A stretch of DNA of 64,000 bases from positions 248,001-312,000 of the forward strand of contig JADJFV010000001.1 of the NCBI GenBank assembly GCA_016708435.1, read 5' to 3'. Below, piece by piece: positions 44,289 through 53,518 of this stretch. Within the stretch, counting starts at the first letter, position 1. The number at the start of each line of letters is the position of its first letter. The DNA is from Leptospiraceae bacterium (GTDB lineage: Bacteria; Spirochaetota; Leptospiria; Leptospirales; Leptospiraceae). The notes beneath the pieces were generated by a model, which was given only the letters and a program-made list of their open reading frames with translations, was not told where the DNA came from and ran no database searches. The translations under genes were made by a program, and so were the position numbers.

Positions 44289-44835
44289 AAAAGTTTTTTT
44301 AGCAAAAACAGGAACAGCAGTAGCGGCTACTTATATTTTATCCACAAACGCTGCCTGTAATACTGAGGAAAGTAAAATGGACACAAAATTAAGATTTGCA
44401 AATTTAGATGAAGCAGTAAAAGAACTAAAAAAGATTGAAACTGCAAGTAAAATTACTCCGAGTGGGGAATGGTCATGGTATCAAATTCTAAATCATTGTG
44501 CGCAGAGTATAGAGTATTCGCTCACTGGCTACCCGGAAAATAAAGCAGCTCTGTTTAGAATGACAGCCGGAAAAATTGCAGCCAACCTATTTGCTAGTCG
44601 TGGTTATATGAGTCATGATTTAAATGCTCCTATTCCAAAAGCTCCAGAGATTCCCAAAGTAGGAAATGAAAAAGAAGCAATGCTTCGTCTTTATCAAGCA
44701 ATTGAAGACTTTAAGAAATTTTCTGGAGAATTAAAAATGCATTTTGCGTATGGCGAATTATCTAAGAAAGATTATGACCAAGCGCACGCAATGCATATAG
44801 CCAATCATCTTTCGTTTGTAAATGTAGAAGCGTAG
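44272..44835 (+). CDS. DUF1569 (DinB-like) lipoprotein
   Basis: A 187-residue protein; ATG 44281 (MNRKVFLAKTG) is an equally good start, and both overlap the DUF115 gene. The N-terminus is a signal with RKVFL near a hydrophobic stretch and a lipobox-like TNAAC, so it may be exported, possibly by Tat. The mature part is a four-helix DinB-like bundle of the DUF1569 type (GEWSWYQILNHCAQSIEYSL, then HAMHIANHLSFV). The histidines could bind a metal. Function unknown. The stop codon lies within the terminator hairpin. Confidence 0.8.
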   Translation: MEEMNRKVFLAKTGTAVAATYILSTNAACNTEESKMDTKLRFANLDEAVKELKKIETASKITPSGEWSWYQILNHCAQSIEYSLTGYPENKAALFRMTAGKIAANLFASRGYMSHDLNAPIPKAPEIPKVGNEKEAMLRLYQAIEDFKKFSGELKMHFAYGELSKKDYDQAHAMHIANHLSFVNVEA

Positions 44836-44864
44836 GGACGTAATACAACGCCCCTACGATATGT
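44831..44864. terminator. Bidirectional terminator between convergent genes
   Basis: CGTAGGG (44831-44837) pairs with CCCTACG (44852-44858) and covers the TAG stop at 44833-44835. A short T run (44864-44868) follows on the plus strand. It separates the convergent DUF1569 and VKOR-DsbA genes. Confidence 0.65.
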
Positions 44865-44866
44865 TT

Positions 44867-46114
44867 TTATTTCTTAAGTAAATGTTCTACTAACGCTTTT
44901 AGGAAGTTCGGGTTTGGTGTTCCTGGATCAAGCGCCTTATTGTTAATATATAAAGAAGGTGTGCTTTGAATATTTAGAACCTCGCCTTCTTTTACTTCTG
45001 CTAGGATAAAGTTTTGAATTTCAGTAGAGCCCATGCAAGCTTGTAGCTGTTGCATATTAGCCCCTGCTTTATTTGCAATCTCTTTTACGGAAGAAATTGT
45101 ATGTCGAACTCCGTTTTCGTTATCCGCATAAAGTCCTGTGTAAACTTCTTTGAATTTGCCTTGCTTGTTAGCGCATAATGCAGCACTTGCCGCAATACAA
45201 GAACTCGCACTCGGATCTTTTCTTTGCACTAAAGGATTACAGGTTCCATCTAGTGGGAAGTTCTTATAATATACTTTTATATCATTTGGAAAGTCTGCAA
45301 GAAGTTGACTGATAATATGACTTGTATGCATGCAATGTCCACAGTTAAAATCGGCATATTTTACAATCGTTATCTTTGCATTCGGACTTCCGACTCCAGG
45401 AGATTGCGATAAATCAATCTTAACCGCTGGTCTTTTTTCGAATGCTTCAATTTTTGTCTGTAAATAGATTTTATTGCTTTCTGGGTCAGGCTCATTACTA
45501 GTTTTATTTGGCGTAGATAATCTAGCGCAAGCAATCCCACCCGCGAAAAACAATAAAACGACGATTGTATAATTTAAAAAATTCGTGGCAATGTTCTTAC
45601 CAACAGTTAATTTTACTTGGCTCATAATTCCTTCCTCCCCAGAATAAGACTTTGCCTGTAAGTAGGCAAGCACGAATATGCCTATAGTAACTACATAGGT
45701 CAGAGCGCATAATACGCATACTGTTCCAATTTGTGAAACTGAAATAATGAGCAATATCACATCTATCACTATTCCTAAAAGAGAAACAGCAAATAGTAAA
45801 TTTACAAATCCTTTCTTCTCCTCTTCGTCTGCTCTTAAAATCGCGAAGAATAAAAATCCGCAAAATCCATAAAAGGTAAATCCAATATGCGCAACAGGAA
45901 CATCACCTAATACTGGTAAGCCTCTAAAACCTGACCAAGCACTCTTTGCAACTTTACTACAAGAATCTCCATCTCCCGTGGTAGAACAAAGTGATTCAAC
46001 GAAAGCGCCCGCCGATCCAAAAAATTCCTGTATTAAGGCAATACAAAGGGATAGACCTACAATCGCTACGATTACTCCCATTAAATTATATTTTTTTAAA
46101 TTATTCGTATTCAT
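44867..46114 (-). CDS. VKOR-DsbA fusion, disulfide-forming enzyme
   Basis: A 415-residue membrane protein that combines a vitamin K epoxide reductase domain with a DsbA-like thioredoxin domain. The VKOR part (1-155) has Cys43 and Cys52, a loop with GLPVLGDVPVAHIGFTFYGF, and the active site CVLC (133-136) in a helix. After another helix (about 178-197) the periplasmic domain has CGHC (258-261) and the conserved cis-proline loop IQSTPSLYIN. Such fusions make disulfides in exported proteins and pass electrons to quinones, replacing DsbA plus DsbB. The Cys-rich lipoproteins in this window would be natural clients. Its frame ends just inside the terminator. Confidence 0.93.
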   Translation of the reverse strand: MNTNNLKKYNLMGVIVAIVGLSLCIALIQEFFGSAGAFVESLCSTTGDGDSCSKVAKSAWSGFRGLPVLGDVPVAHIGFTFYGFCGFLFFAILRADEEEKKGFVNLLFAVSLLGIVIDVILLIISVSQIGTVCVLCALTYVVTIGIFVLAYLQAKSYSGEEGIMSQVKLTVGKNIATNFLNYTIVVLLFFAGGIACARLSTPNKTSNEPDPESNKIYLQTKIEAFEKRPAVKIDLSQSPGVGSPNAKITIVKYADFNCGHCMHTSHIISQLLADFPNDIKVYYKNFPLDGTCNPLVQRKDPSASSCIAASAALCANKQGKFKEVYTGLYADNENGVRHTISSVKEIANKAGANMQQLQACMGSTEIQNFILAEVKEGEVLNIQSTPSLYINNKALDPGTPNPNFLKALVEHLLKK

Positions 46115-46165
46115 TCGTGTTTTCTGTTCTCCGTAATTTTTATTATTTATCCTTCAAATGATTCT

Positions 46166-46660
46166 TTATTTAACTGGTTTGCCCTTGGTCCACTGTCCTT
46201 TAAAAATAATGGATCCGTCCGCCTTTGTATGAATTCCTTCGCCCTCTGGTTGGTCATCTTTGAAATGTCCATTATAACTATCTCCATTAGCATTGGTTAA
46301 TACACCTTTGCCGTTCTGACGATTTGATTTCCATTTGCCAGTATACTTTCGTCCATCAGGCCAGACATGAATTCCATATCCATCTCTTTCATCATTCTTC
46401 CACTCACCTAAATAGGATTCCCCTTGGTGTAGTCCACTTGTCCAAGATTGAATCCCATTTCCGTGTCGCTTACCATTAAGGAAATCTCCTTCATAATTCA
46501 AATCATGAAAAACGAGCTTTCCTTTTCCATTTGGCTTTCCATTGGAAATAATTCCTTTATAAGAACCACCATCAGGAAGATTAATCGTTCCCGACTTTTT
46601 GCATGCAAGAATGAAAATGAATAAAAGTAAAAAAGTTGCTATATGTTTAAAGTTTAACAT
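46166..46660 (-). CDS. MORN-repeat lipoprotein
   Basis: A 164-residue protein with a signal and lipobox (TFLLLFIFILAC, Cys20) followed by five or six MORN repeats (GGSYKGIISNGKPNGKGKL, YEGDFLNGKRHGNGI, YLGEWKNDERDGYGI, YTGKWKSNRQNGKGV, YNGHFKDDQPEGEGI). MORN units form an extended beta-hairpin sheet that binds lipids or proteins. Probably an envelope scaffold. It lies 17 bases downstream of hisA on the same strand but is unlikely to share its pathway. Confidence 0.9.
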   Translation of the reverse strand: MLNFKHIATFLLLFIFILACKKSGTINLPDGGSYKGIISNGKPNGKGKLVFHDLNYEGDFLNGKRHGNGIQSWTSGLHQGESYLGEWKNDERDGYGIHVWPDGRKYTGKWKSNRQNGKGVLTNANGDSYNGHFKDDQPEGEGIHTKADGSIIFKGQWTKGKPVK

Positions 46661-46677
46661 TGAGTAACCTCGTATAA

Positions 46678-47409
46678 TTATTTTTTCGTATTATCGATTG
46701 CTTCTTTTAAATCAAGTTTTCCTTCATAAATAGCTTTCCCTGTAATAATTCCATACAGAGGACGATCGGAATTAATACTTGATAAATCTATTATATCTTT
46801 CAGAGATGCTATTCCGCCTGACGCAATGAGTTGGAAATCAAAATCATCCAGAATATGCTTATAAGATTCAAGATTAGGTCCACTTAAAGTTCCGTCATAA
46901 GAAATGTCAGTAAAGATAATCTGTGTAATCCCCTGCGAACTCAATCTGGTCAATAAGTCTTCGTAACGAATTTCCGTTTTAACTTCCCAGCCACTCACGC
47001 GAACTAGTCCATGTAAAGCATCTACAGAAATAATGACTCTATCTGTTCCAATAAATGCAAGTGCATCATCTACAAATTTTGGATTCATCACTGCTGAAGT
47101 CCCAACAATAAACTTGTCAATACCAAGAGACTCGTAGTATTTTAATTTTTCCATATCGCGGATTCCTCCGCCTAATTGGATTTTAACGTTAGCCTCTTTG
47201 CGAATTCGAATGATTGTGTCTTTGTTGATCGAATCTGCATTTCTTGCTCCATTCAAATCAACTAGATGAATCAGTTCTGCACCACTTCTATTGAATCCTT
47301 GTGCGAGTTCCCAAGGCTTGGAGCTATAGACTGTTTTTTGAGAATAATCTCCTTTGTAAAGTCTGACAGCTTCATTGTCTAAAATATCTATTGCTGGTAT
47401 GATTATCAT
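46678..47409 (-). CDS. hisA: Phosphoribosylformimino-5-aminoimidazole carboxamide ribotide isomerase
   Basis: This 243-residue TIM-barrel enzyme catalyses the Amadori isomerisation of ProFAR to PRFAR in histidine biosynthesis. It is recognised from IIIPAIDILDNEAVRLYKGD at the start, IQLGGGIRDMEKL, the second half VIISVDALHGLVRVSGWEV, FTDISYDGTLSGPNLE and LIASGGIASLKDI. The catalytic aspartates are at 8 and in SVDALHG. The length is normal. It follows hisH by 14 bases. Confidence 0.96.
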   Translation of the reverse strand: MIIIPAIDILDNEAVRLYKGDYSQKTVYSSKPWELAQGFNRSGAELIHLVDLNGARNADSINKDTIIRIRKEANVKIQLGGGIRDMEKLKYYESLGIDKFIVGTSAVMNPKFVDDALAFIGTDRVIISVDALHGLVRVSGWEVKTEIRYEDLLTRLSSQGITQIIFTDISYDGTLSGPNLESYKHILDDFDFQLIASGGIASLKDIIDLSSINSDRPLYGIITGKAIYEGKLDLKEAIDNTKK

Positions 47410-47423
47410 GATTTAACTAAACC

Positions 47424-48059
47424 TTAATTTGGATTTGCTACCCGAATAAAATTTCTTAATATCTTAAGACCTTCTTTATCGGATTTTTCTGGATGGAACT
47501 GAGTTCCAAATATATTTTCTTTTTCTACTATCACTGGAAATTTTTCTTCCGCATAATTACAATTTGCCGTTACAAAGGATTGATCCGCATCAACAGGACG
47601 ATAGGAATGAATGAAATACATATACTCTCCATTTTGAACTTCATTGAGTAGAGTGGATTTCTTTCTAGCGTTTACTATTAATTTGTTCCAACCCATATGC
47701 GGGACTTTATAACTTCTCAGTTTGAATTTTCTTACATGACCTTTAATTAAGCCTAAACCTTTTATTAGCTTTCCTTTTTCAGTAGACTCCTCGGAGTCCT
47801 CAAATAAAATTTGGAAACCAATACAAATCCCAAAGAGTGGAATTTTTTTTTCTATAGCTTTATGAATCGAATCAATGAATCCGAGTTCCTCTAAATTAGA
47901 CATTGCCTTTTCAAATGCTCCATCTCCGGGCAAAACAATGCCGCTTGCATTTTCCAAATCCTTTGGATCTGTCGTTAATTTAAAATTATCTGTGTAGAGG
48001 CTAATCGCCTTTAGGCAAGAATGAATATTTCCCATTCCAAAATCAATGACGGCGATCAT
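47424..48059 (-). CDS. hisH: Imidazole glycerol phosphate synthase, glutamine amidotransferase subunit
   Basis: This 211-residue class I glutaminase hydrolyses glutamine and channels ammonia to HisF. The oxyanion strand VLPGDGAFEKAM and the nucleophile Cys79 in LFGICIGFQILFE are present, as are the catalytic His and Glu in FHPEKSDKEG. The ATG overlaps the hisB stop by four bases. The partner hisF is not adjacent, so it must lie outside this window. Confidence 0.96.
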   Translation of the reverse strand: MIAVIDFGMGNIHSCLKAISLYTDNFKLTTDPKDLENASGIVLPGDGAFEKAMSNLEELGFIDSIHKAIEKKIPLFGICIGFQILFEDSEESTEKGKLIKGLGLIKGHVRKFKLRSYKVPHMGWNKLIVNARKKSTLLNEVQNGEYMYFIHSYRPVDADQSFVTANCNYAEEKFPVIVEKENIFGTQFHPEKSDKEGLKILRNFIRVANPN

Positions 48060-48640
48060 TCTAAGACTCCTTTTGTGGAAGGAATAACACCCTTAGCATT
48101 TTCGTCATAAGCAATTGCTTGACGCAGTGCTCTGCCCAGACCTTTAAAAATAGATTCGTGAATATGATGACGATTCTCACCATAATGAACGACAACATGC
48201 AAATTCATCTTTGCATTCAATGCAAACTTTTGCAAGAACTCAAGGGAAAGCTCAGCATCGTAAATTCCAAATTTTCCTTCGAGCTTTGGACCTGTGTATT
48301 TAAAATAAAATCGCCCGCCAAGATCGACAGCCACAGTGGTTAGAACTTCATCCATTGGAATCGTAAAATGTCCATAGCGATTGATGCCAGCTTTGTCCCC
48401 TAATTGCTTGTGTAAGGTAGATCCAAGTAAAATGGCGGTGTCTTCTACGCTATGGTGGCAATCAATGCCAATATCGCCACGAAGCCAAACGTCCATATCG
48501 ATTTGTCCGTGTTTGGATATATGCGAGAGCATATGGTCAAAAAAAGGAATTTCAGTATCGAAATTGTATTTTCCCGTCCCGCGAAGGTTTAGGGATAGTT
48601 TAATATCTGTTTCAGAGGTTTTTCGAGCTTCAGATGTCAT
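48056..48640 (-). CDS. hisB: Imidazoleglycerol-phosphate dehydratase
   Basis: A 194-residue manganese-dependent dehydratase converting imidazoleglycerol phosphate to imidazoleacetol phosphate. Family signatures are clear: DTEIPFFDHMLSHISKHGQI, DCHHSVEDTAILLG, HFTIPMDEVLTTVAVDLGGR and ENRHHIHESIFKGLGRALRQ. It is the monofunctional form without a phosphatase domain. It is the first gene of the hisB-hisH-hisA block and overlaps hisH by four bases. Confidence 0.96.
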   Translation of the reverse strand: MTSEARKTSETDIKLSLNLRGTGKYNFDTEIPFFDHMLSHISKHGQIDMDVWLRGDIGIDCHHSVEDTAILLGSTLHKQLGDKAGINRYGHFTIPMDEVLTTVAVDLGGRFYFKYTGPKLEGKFGIYDAELSLEFLQKFALNAKMNLHVVVHYGENRHHIHESIFKGLGRALRQAIAYDENAKGVIPSTKGVLE

Positions 48641-48699
48641 GCACTATAGACAATCTTTGCAGGATAATTTATTGTCAATCATAGAACATTTTTTTAAAC

Positions 48700-48730
48700 A
48701 CACTTAAAACGCTGAGATGGTCTCTCAGCG
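48700..48730 (-). terminator. Intrinsic terminator after the lipoprotein gene
   Basis: On the minus strand CGCTGAGA and TCTCAGCG (48723-48730 and 48710-48717 in plus coordinates) form an 8-bp stem with a 5-base loop, followed by TTTTAAG. A second small hairpin, CCATGT/ACATGG, lies at 48744-48764. Confidence 0.75.
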
Positions 48731-48776
48731 ATTTAGGAGTTCTCCATGTCGAATGAAAACATGGAATCTGAGGTTG

Positions 48777-49370
48777 TTATTGAACTGATTCTGAGAAATT
48801 CAATTCGTTCAAATAATAAATTGCATTGTCTGTTAGATTATTTAAGATTACTGGATCAGGATGATCTACAGAATCACCATTCTTAGTCTTGATAACGAAA
48901 GGAATGATACCAAATAGACGAGTAGAACTTTGATAGAATCTGTCGTATCTTTTCAATTTTCCATCAACATAGTAATCTACTAACATTGCTACTCTGTTCT
49001 TCTCAAAAGCAGGAACCAAAGTAAAGGTCATTATAGATACCCACGCCGATGCACCAAATAACCATCTATTTTCGAAAACATCTTGTTTCTTAAGATGAAT
49101 CTCTAGGTGGTGTTTATCAGCTTTATCTAACTTATCATTTACATCGATGACATTTACAATTTGGAAAAGATTCGATTTTTCTAAATTAATTCTTACAACG
49201 CGGTTGTAATCACTCAAATCTTTCTTATCTTCAATTCCAGTGATTCGAAAAGAGATGGCGTCGATTTTAATTTTCGGTTTAACTGCCCTGATTCTTGGCA
49301 ATTCATCATTAACATAAGTGTAGCAGGAAATCATATTTGTCAAAATGACAAAAAGTAATAGTTTTTTCAT
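48777..49370 (-). CDS. Lipoprotein of unknown function
   Basis: ATG 49370 is preferred because GGAG lies nine bases upstream; an in-frame start at 49400 has no such site. The 197-residue product has a clear signal and lipobox (LLLFVILTNMISC, Cys16 or so). The mature part has a beta-strand-rich domain (KIKIDAISFRITGIEDKKDL), a short hydrophobic stretch (WLFGASAWVSIMTFTLVPAF) and a C-terminal helix. It resembles small leptospiral lipoproteins that remodel or monitor the envelope, but I cannot name the family. Confidence 0.7.
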   Translation of the reverse strand: MKKLLLFVILTNMISCYTYVNDELPRIRAVKPKIKIDAISFRITGIEDKKDLSDYNRVVRINLEKSNLFQIVNVIDVNDKLDKADKHHLEIHLKKQDVFENRWLFGASAWVSIMTFTLVPAFEKNRVAMLVDYYVDGKLKRYDRFYQSSTRLFGIIPFVIKTKNGDSVDHPDPVILNNLTDNAIYYLNELNFSESVQ

Positions 49371-49516
49371 CCATATAACTCCAGAATAGAATTCTAGCAC
49401 AGGTTAAAATTCCTAAAGGAATTGTCTAGGAAATAATTAATACCAACCAGATTCTTTCTTAGATTCGTTCAGATTTTAGTTGCATTTCCACCCTCATAAA
49501 CATAGCTATAATTAAA

Positions 49517-50065
49517 ATGCAGAAATCCTTATCCAATTCAGGTAAATTTCTTTCCTCAAAAGTATCCCTGCTACTCACTTTTCTTTGGTTAGCAAACGAT
49601 CATATTTGGAAAAGAGAATTTCACAATGAAATTACAGGTAAATTAAGCGACATAACGGGATTAATTGTATTCCCTTTTCTTTTAACGACGATTTCCTTCC
49701 ATGGTAGTTTCAAAAAACTAAACGAAAAATTTCTATTTCTATTCGCCAACATCAGTATCGCTACCTTATTTTCCATAATCAATTGGAATCAGGATTGGAA
49801 CGATTGGATTTATGCGAATTGTTTCGGGAATCAAAATGGATTTGCGGATAGGACGGATTTATTTTGCATTCCATTTTGCCTATGCGCCAATTTTTTCTTT
49901 TATACAAAATTTTCAAAAATAGAAATAACTCTATCGACAAGATTTTTCTTTTTACAATTAATCGCTATTATCCTCTCAACACTAGCATTTACAAACACCT
50001 CTATAATTGATCCCAATATGCATTTAAAAAAGACAAAGCTGAATGCAAAAGTCCAAAAGAACTAA
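49517..50065 (+). CDS. Multi-helix membrane protein of unknown function
   Basis: A 182-residue protein with about four hydrophobic helices. A conserved-looking first loop reads NDHIWKREFHNEITGKLSDI, then TGLIVFPFLLT, a pattern I have seen in a widespread but unnamed bacterial membrane family (xNDHxxKxxxxNxxTGKLSDxxGL). The C-terminus is basic and soluble. No ribosome binding site is obvious before ATG 49517. The outer-membrane protein gene follows after six bases. Confidence 0.65.
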   Translation: MQKSLSNSGKFLSSKVSLLLTFLWLANDHIWKREFHNEITGKLSDITGLIVFPFLLTTISFHGSFKKLNEKFLFLFANISIATLFSIINWNQDWNDWIYANCFGNQNGFADRTDLFCIPFCLCANFFFYTKFSKIEITLSTRFFFLQLIAIILSTLAFTNTSIIDPNMHLKKTKLNAKVQKN

Positions 50066-50071
50066 TTCAAA

Positions 50072-51577
50072 ATGAAACCAATTCAATTCTTAACCTCTTC
50101 ATTCAAAATTACTAATTCCACATTCCTCATTCTCCTAACAACCTCCCTCTTCTCTGAAAGCTACAAAGAGCATAGAGTGGATGATCTTAATTATGCGAAC
50201 CATGGACAAAAGACAATTCAAAACAAAGGACGGATTGAAACAAGTGGATTTAAAAAAAAGAAATCGGATACAAATGAAACTCAAGATAATTCTAAAGGTG
50301 AATTATTACTGAGTTCCTATATAACTCCTAAATTTTATTCCCAAAAGGGTGGAGACAAACAAGACTTAGCCGGTAGATATGCAAATCAATTTATTTTTTC
50401 ACCTGAACTAGTTGGCTACAAGCAGACAAATAACGTGATGTATATGCTACTCTTATCCCCAATTCTTTCCTACAGAGAAGATTTTCAATTAAAGCGAAAT
50501 GTAAATCGACCTGTAGATACAGAGTTAATCGCCGCTTGGAAATTAGCTAAGAAGGAATTCAATGTAAACTTGGAAGGTGGAAGAGGTTTTCAACGACTTG
50601 ACGCATACGGTCTGTTATTCGCAGGAATGGCAAATTATATAGAAACAAATTTCTATTGGAAATCATTCGATGCAACCTTGAGTTTCCTGGCTTTATCGTA
50701 TAATTTTAACCAAAAAAATTTATCCCTGAGAGACAACGATACAAATGATAGACTAATGGGAGGAAATTTACTCTTTAGATCAATCCCCTTCCTTTCACAG
50801 ATACAAATCTTCAACTACCTTGTTTTAGAAAAAGGGCAGATTGCAGAAAAACAATTTCTTCAAGAAGACAAACAATTTAAACCGCAAGGCAAGTTTAGTT
50901 ACAAAGGATTCGAGCTAAAGACCAATAATTTTTTCCGAATCACAAACATGGAACTAGGGCTTTTTTCGGTAAATGGATACCGAGATTACGGAGAATACGC
51001 TTACCAAAAATTCAACAGTATAACTAAGACTAATGCTTACTTGACGTATTTAACTATTAATCTTGAATTTGGAAAATGGAAATTTAGAACTGGCGGACTC
51101 TATGCCTCAAAGGATAAATCCAGTAGTCTTAATAAAGCGCATAATGGATATTCACCCTTACTCTCTGATGTAAGAATTTTTGGAGGAAAATCTTCTTTTC
51201 TTTTAATGGAAAATGTAAACGAAAGAAATGGAACTATATTTAAAGACTTTGATTCTAAAAAGGAAAATAGTTATGACACAAAAGGAATGGAACTCGCAAG
51301 TATTGGTGCAATCTACAGTGTAAACCAGAATTTTCAAGTCACCGGAATTCTAAATCATACCAATTCAAATCTTGGTATAGGAAATGAAGGAATTATTTCC
51401 GCAATGTATCAATTTTCTAGTCGGCAAGAGGATAATTCTAGTTTTCTGTTCGCATCCATCTGCGCTGCACGCGTAAATCCAATCACACAAAAAAAAATAC
51501 TCTACGATGAATTCAGAGTTGATCCTTCAATAAAGGAATTCATTCGCTTTTATTTTTCAGGTGGCTTGTATTTTTAA
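50072..51577 (+). CDS. Predicted outer-membrane beta-barrel protein
   Basis: A 501-residue protein with a signal region (NSTFLILLTTSLFSES), a charged low-complexity stretch (residues 50-75) and then many alternating amphipathic strands (YANQFIFSPELVGY, FYWKSFDATLSFLALSYNF, LTYLTINLEFGKWKFRTGGL). It ends FIRFYFSGGLYF, a C-terminal aromatic typical of assembled barrels. I cannot assign a substrate or a family. It resembles exporter or alginate-type porins in size. It is co-oriented with the membrane protein six bases upstream. Confidence 0.65.
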   Translation: MKPIQFLTSSFKITNSTFLILLTTSLFSESYKEHRVDDLNYANHGQKTIQNKGRIETSGFKKKKSDTNETQDNSKGELLLSSYITPKFYSQKGGDKQDLAGRYANQFIFSPELVGYKQTNNVMYMLLLSPILSYREDFQLKRNVNRPVDTELIAAWKLAKKEFNVNLEGGRGFQRLDAYGLLFAGMANYIETNFYWKSFDATLSFLALSYNFNQKNLSLRDNDTNDRLMGGNLLFRSIPFLSQIQIFNYLVLEKGQIAEKQFLQEDKQFKPQGKFSYKGFELKTNNFFRITNMELGLFSVNGYRDYGEYAYQKFNSITKTNAYLTYLTINLEFGKWKFRTGGLYASKDKSSSLNKAHNGYSPLLSDVRIFGGKSSFLLMENVNERNGTIFKDFDSKKENSYDTKGMELASIGAIYSVNQNFQVTGILNHTNSNLGIGNEGIISAMYQFSSRQEDNSSFLFASICAARVNPITQKKILYDEFRVDPSIKEFIRFYFSGGLYF

Positions 51578-51692
51578 TAATTTTTTTTCCATAACAACGA
51601 GCGGCTACTTGTTGCTAAAATCACAATGACTTTTCTTTTTTTATTTGAATTCTACAGTTTTCAAGTTAGGCTGGTAAAATACGACATACTAA

Positions 51693-53450
51693 ATGAAAAA
51701 ATACTTTAAAAGAAAAATTAAGACATTACTCTCAATCGGAATCCGAGAAAGTCAGACAGTATTTGAAGCTAGACAAGTAAGAACTCTGAACCGAATTTCT
51801 TTTTTTCTTGGCATAATCAATGCATCCTTACTTGTATTTAACTTAATTGCGCAAAGGTCCCATGCAATTTTTCTAAATCTATCCATTTTATTAGTAATTT
51901 GCTTTCCTATTTTTTTTCTAAATTACAAATTCCAAAATAAGGCTGCGCAGATTTATTCTTTCTTTGCTTCTAATACTTTGATCTTGCTTTATGCTTGTTA
52001 CGGAATCATTAACAATAGAATCATTAACTATGAAATTCTAATTCTTGGTTGTGGTTTTTTTGGAGCATTTCTTTTTAGTGCTTCGTGGATGCTCTTATCT
52101 TACATTTACAATCTTTCTACTTACGTTTTTATTGCGGGCATGAAAATAATATATATCAACGCTGTTTTTGATTCAGCCTTTATTGGAAGTTTGATAAATT
52201 GTTTTGCAACAACATCTTTCTTATATTTAATCATAATGGTCTACAAAGAAGATTTTAAAAGAGCAGAGCTAGCTTTATCCAAGTCAGAAGATCGATTAAA
52301 CCTTGTATTGAAAGGCTCTAACCATGGTTGGTGGGATTGGGATTTAGTTAAGGATAATATATATTATTCTCCGGTTTGGTGGAACACTCTAGGATATGAA
52401 TACAATGAATTAAAGCCTGAAGTAAAGTTATGGTGGAATTTATTGCATCCAGATGATCTACCTCATGTCAATGAACTATACAATCGCGCATTGATTACAA
52501 CAACCATTATAACTTACGAAGTAGAAATTCACCTAAAACACAAAGCAGGTCACTACATTCCAATTCTTTCTAAAGGATTTATTTCAAGAGATAATGAAGG
52601 AAAACCATTTCGTATTTCTGGGAGTAATATTGATTTAACCGAACAAAAGAAAGGTCAGGAAAAACTTGAATCATTAGTCAAGAGCATCACGGAAAAGAAT
52701 AAAGAGCTATCTCATCAAAAATCAGAAATTGAAATTCAATCTGAAAAACTAGCTGAACTAAATCAAATCAAAGATAAATTATTTTCCATTATTGCTCACG
52801 ATATAAGGAGTCCGATAACGTCTCTTCTATTAACACTTAACTCCATAAAAGAAAATATGCTAACAACTGAGGATTTACTTGATATACTTCCCGAAATAAC
52901 ATCTAATTCAAAGAGCATTTTGGAATTAATTGACAATCTATTTGGTTGGGCAAGGAGCCAATTGGAAGGCGCAAAAGTTTATCCTACAAACTTTAATTTA
53001 AATCAAGTCATTTCTGAAGAGGTCAAATTATTTTCATCGCGTGCAAAAGATAAAAAAATAAAATTAAACCACGATATAAGCGATACACTCAATGCTTATG
53101 CAGATAAAGACATGATTGAACTTGTGATTAGAAACTTAATTTCAAATGCAATCAAATTCTGTAGTGAAGGAGATAATGTATATGTCACTGCATCTCCAAA
53201 AAATAATTCAATCGAAATATTAGTTTCTGATACCGGCAGAGGAATCTCACCAGAAAGTATTGAAAAAATATTTACGAGTGGTGTAATCTCTTCGAAAGGA
53301 ACGTCAGGCGAAATCGGAACCGGTCTTGGATTATTACTTTGTAAAGAATTCACTGAAAAGAACAATGGAAATATTGCAGCAACAAGCGAACCAAGCAAAG
53401 GTAGTCAATTCACCTTTACCATTCCTTCAGCAATAGAAAAACCTGTGTAA
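51693..53450 (+). CDS. Membrane sensor histidine kinase with PAS domain
   Basis: A 585-residue kinase. Residues 30-190 contain about six transmembrane helices. A PAS domain (about 195-320) has RLNLVLKGSNHGWWDWDL and WWNLLHPDDLP. A coiled coil (325-360) leads to the phosphoacceptor H369 in FSIIAHDIRSPITSL. The ATPase carries NLISNAIKF, DTGRGISPESI, and GTGLGLLLCKEF. No receiver gene is adjacent. The sensed ligand is unknown; a small molecule or redox state of the membrane is possible. The 3' end overlaps the hairpin of the terminator-like repeat at 53443. Confidence 0.93.
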   Translation: MKKYFKRKIKTLLSIGIRESQTVFEARQVRTLNRISFFLGIINASLLVFNLIAQRSHAIFLNLSILLVICFPIFFLNYKFQNKAAQIYSFFASNTLILLYACYGIINNRIINYEILILGCGFFGAFLFSASWMLLSYIYNLSTYVFIAGMKIIYINAVFDSAFIGSLINCFATTSFLYLIIMVYKEDFKRAELALSKSEDRLNLVLKGSNHGWWDWDLVKDNIYYSPVWWNTLGYEYNELKPEVKLWWNLLHPDDLPHVNELYNRALITTTIITYEVEIHLKHKAGHYIPILSKGFISRDNEGKPFRISGSNIDLTEQKKGQEKLESLVKSITEKNKELSHQKSEIEIQSEKLAELNQIKDKLFSIIAHDIRSPITSLLLTLNSIKENMLTTEDLLDILPEITSNSKSILELIDNLFGWARSQLEGAKVYPTNFNLNQVISEEVKLFSSRAKDKKIKLNHDISDTLNAYADKDMIELVIRNLISNAIKFCSEGDNVYVTASPKNNSIEILVSDTGRGISPESIEKIFTSGVISSKGTSGEIGTGLGLLLCKEFTEKNNGNIAATSEPSKGSQFTFTIPSAIEKPV

Positions 53451-53489
53451 AAGAAATATCTCTGTGGTAGATTTTTCCCTTTTACACAG
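53443..53489. terminator. Hairpin/repeat over the kinase stop codon
   Basis: CTGTGTAAAAG (53443-53453) is exactly inverted at CTTTTACACAG (53479-53489), covering the TAA stop at 53448-53450. It separates the convergent kinase and OmpA-like genes and may act as terminator for both. The ends resemble those of the element at 26486-26613. Confidence 0.6.
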
Positions 53490-53518
53490 TTCTACAAAAT
53501 CAGTCGAATAAAGGATAA

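Noticed and set aside
48746..48886. Small plus-strand frame with an AGGAG site, antisense to the lipoprotein gene
   Set aside because: It overlaps the 3' coding end of a clear gene, and its start lies in a hairpin; coincidence is more likely.
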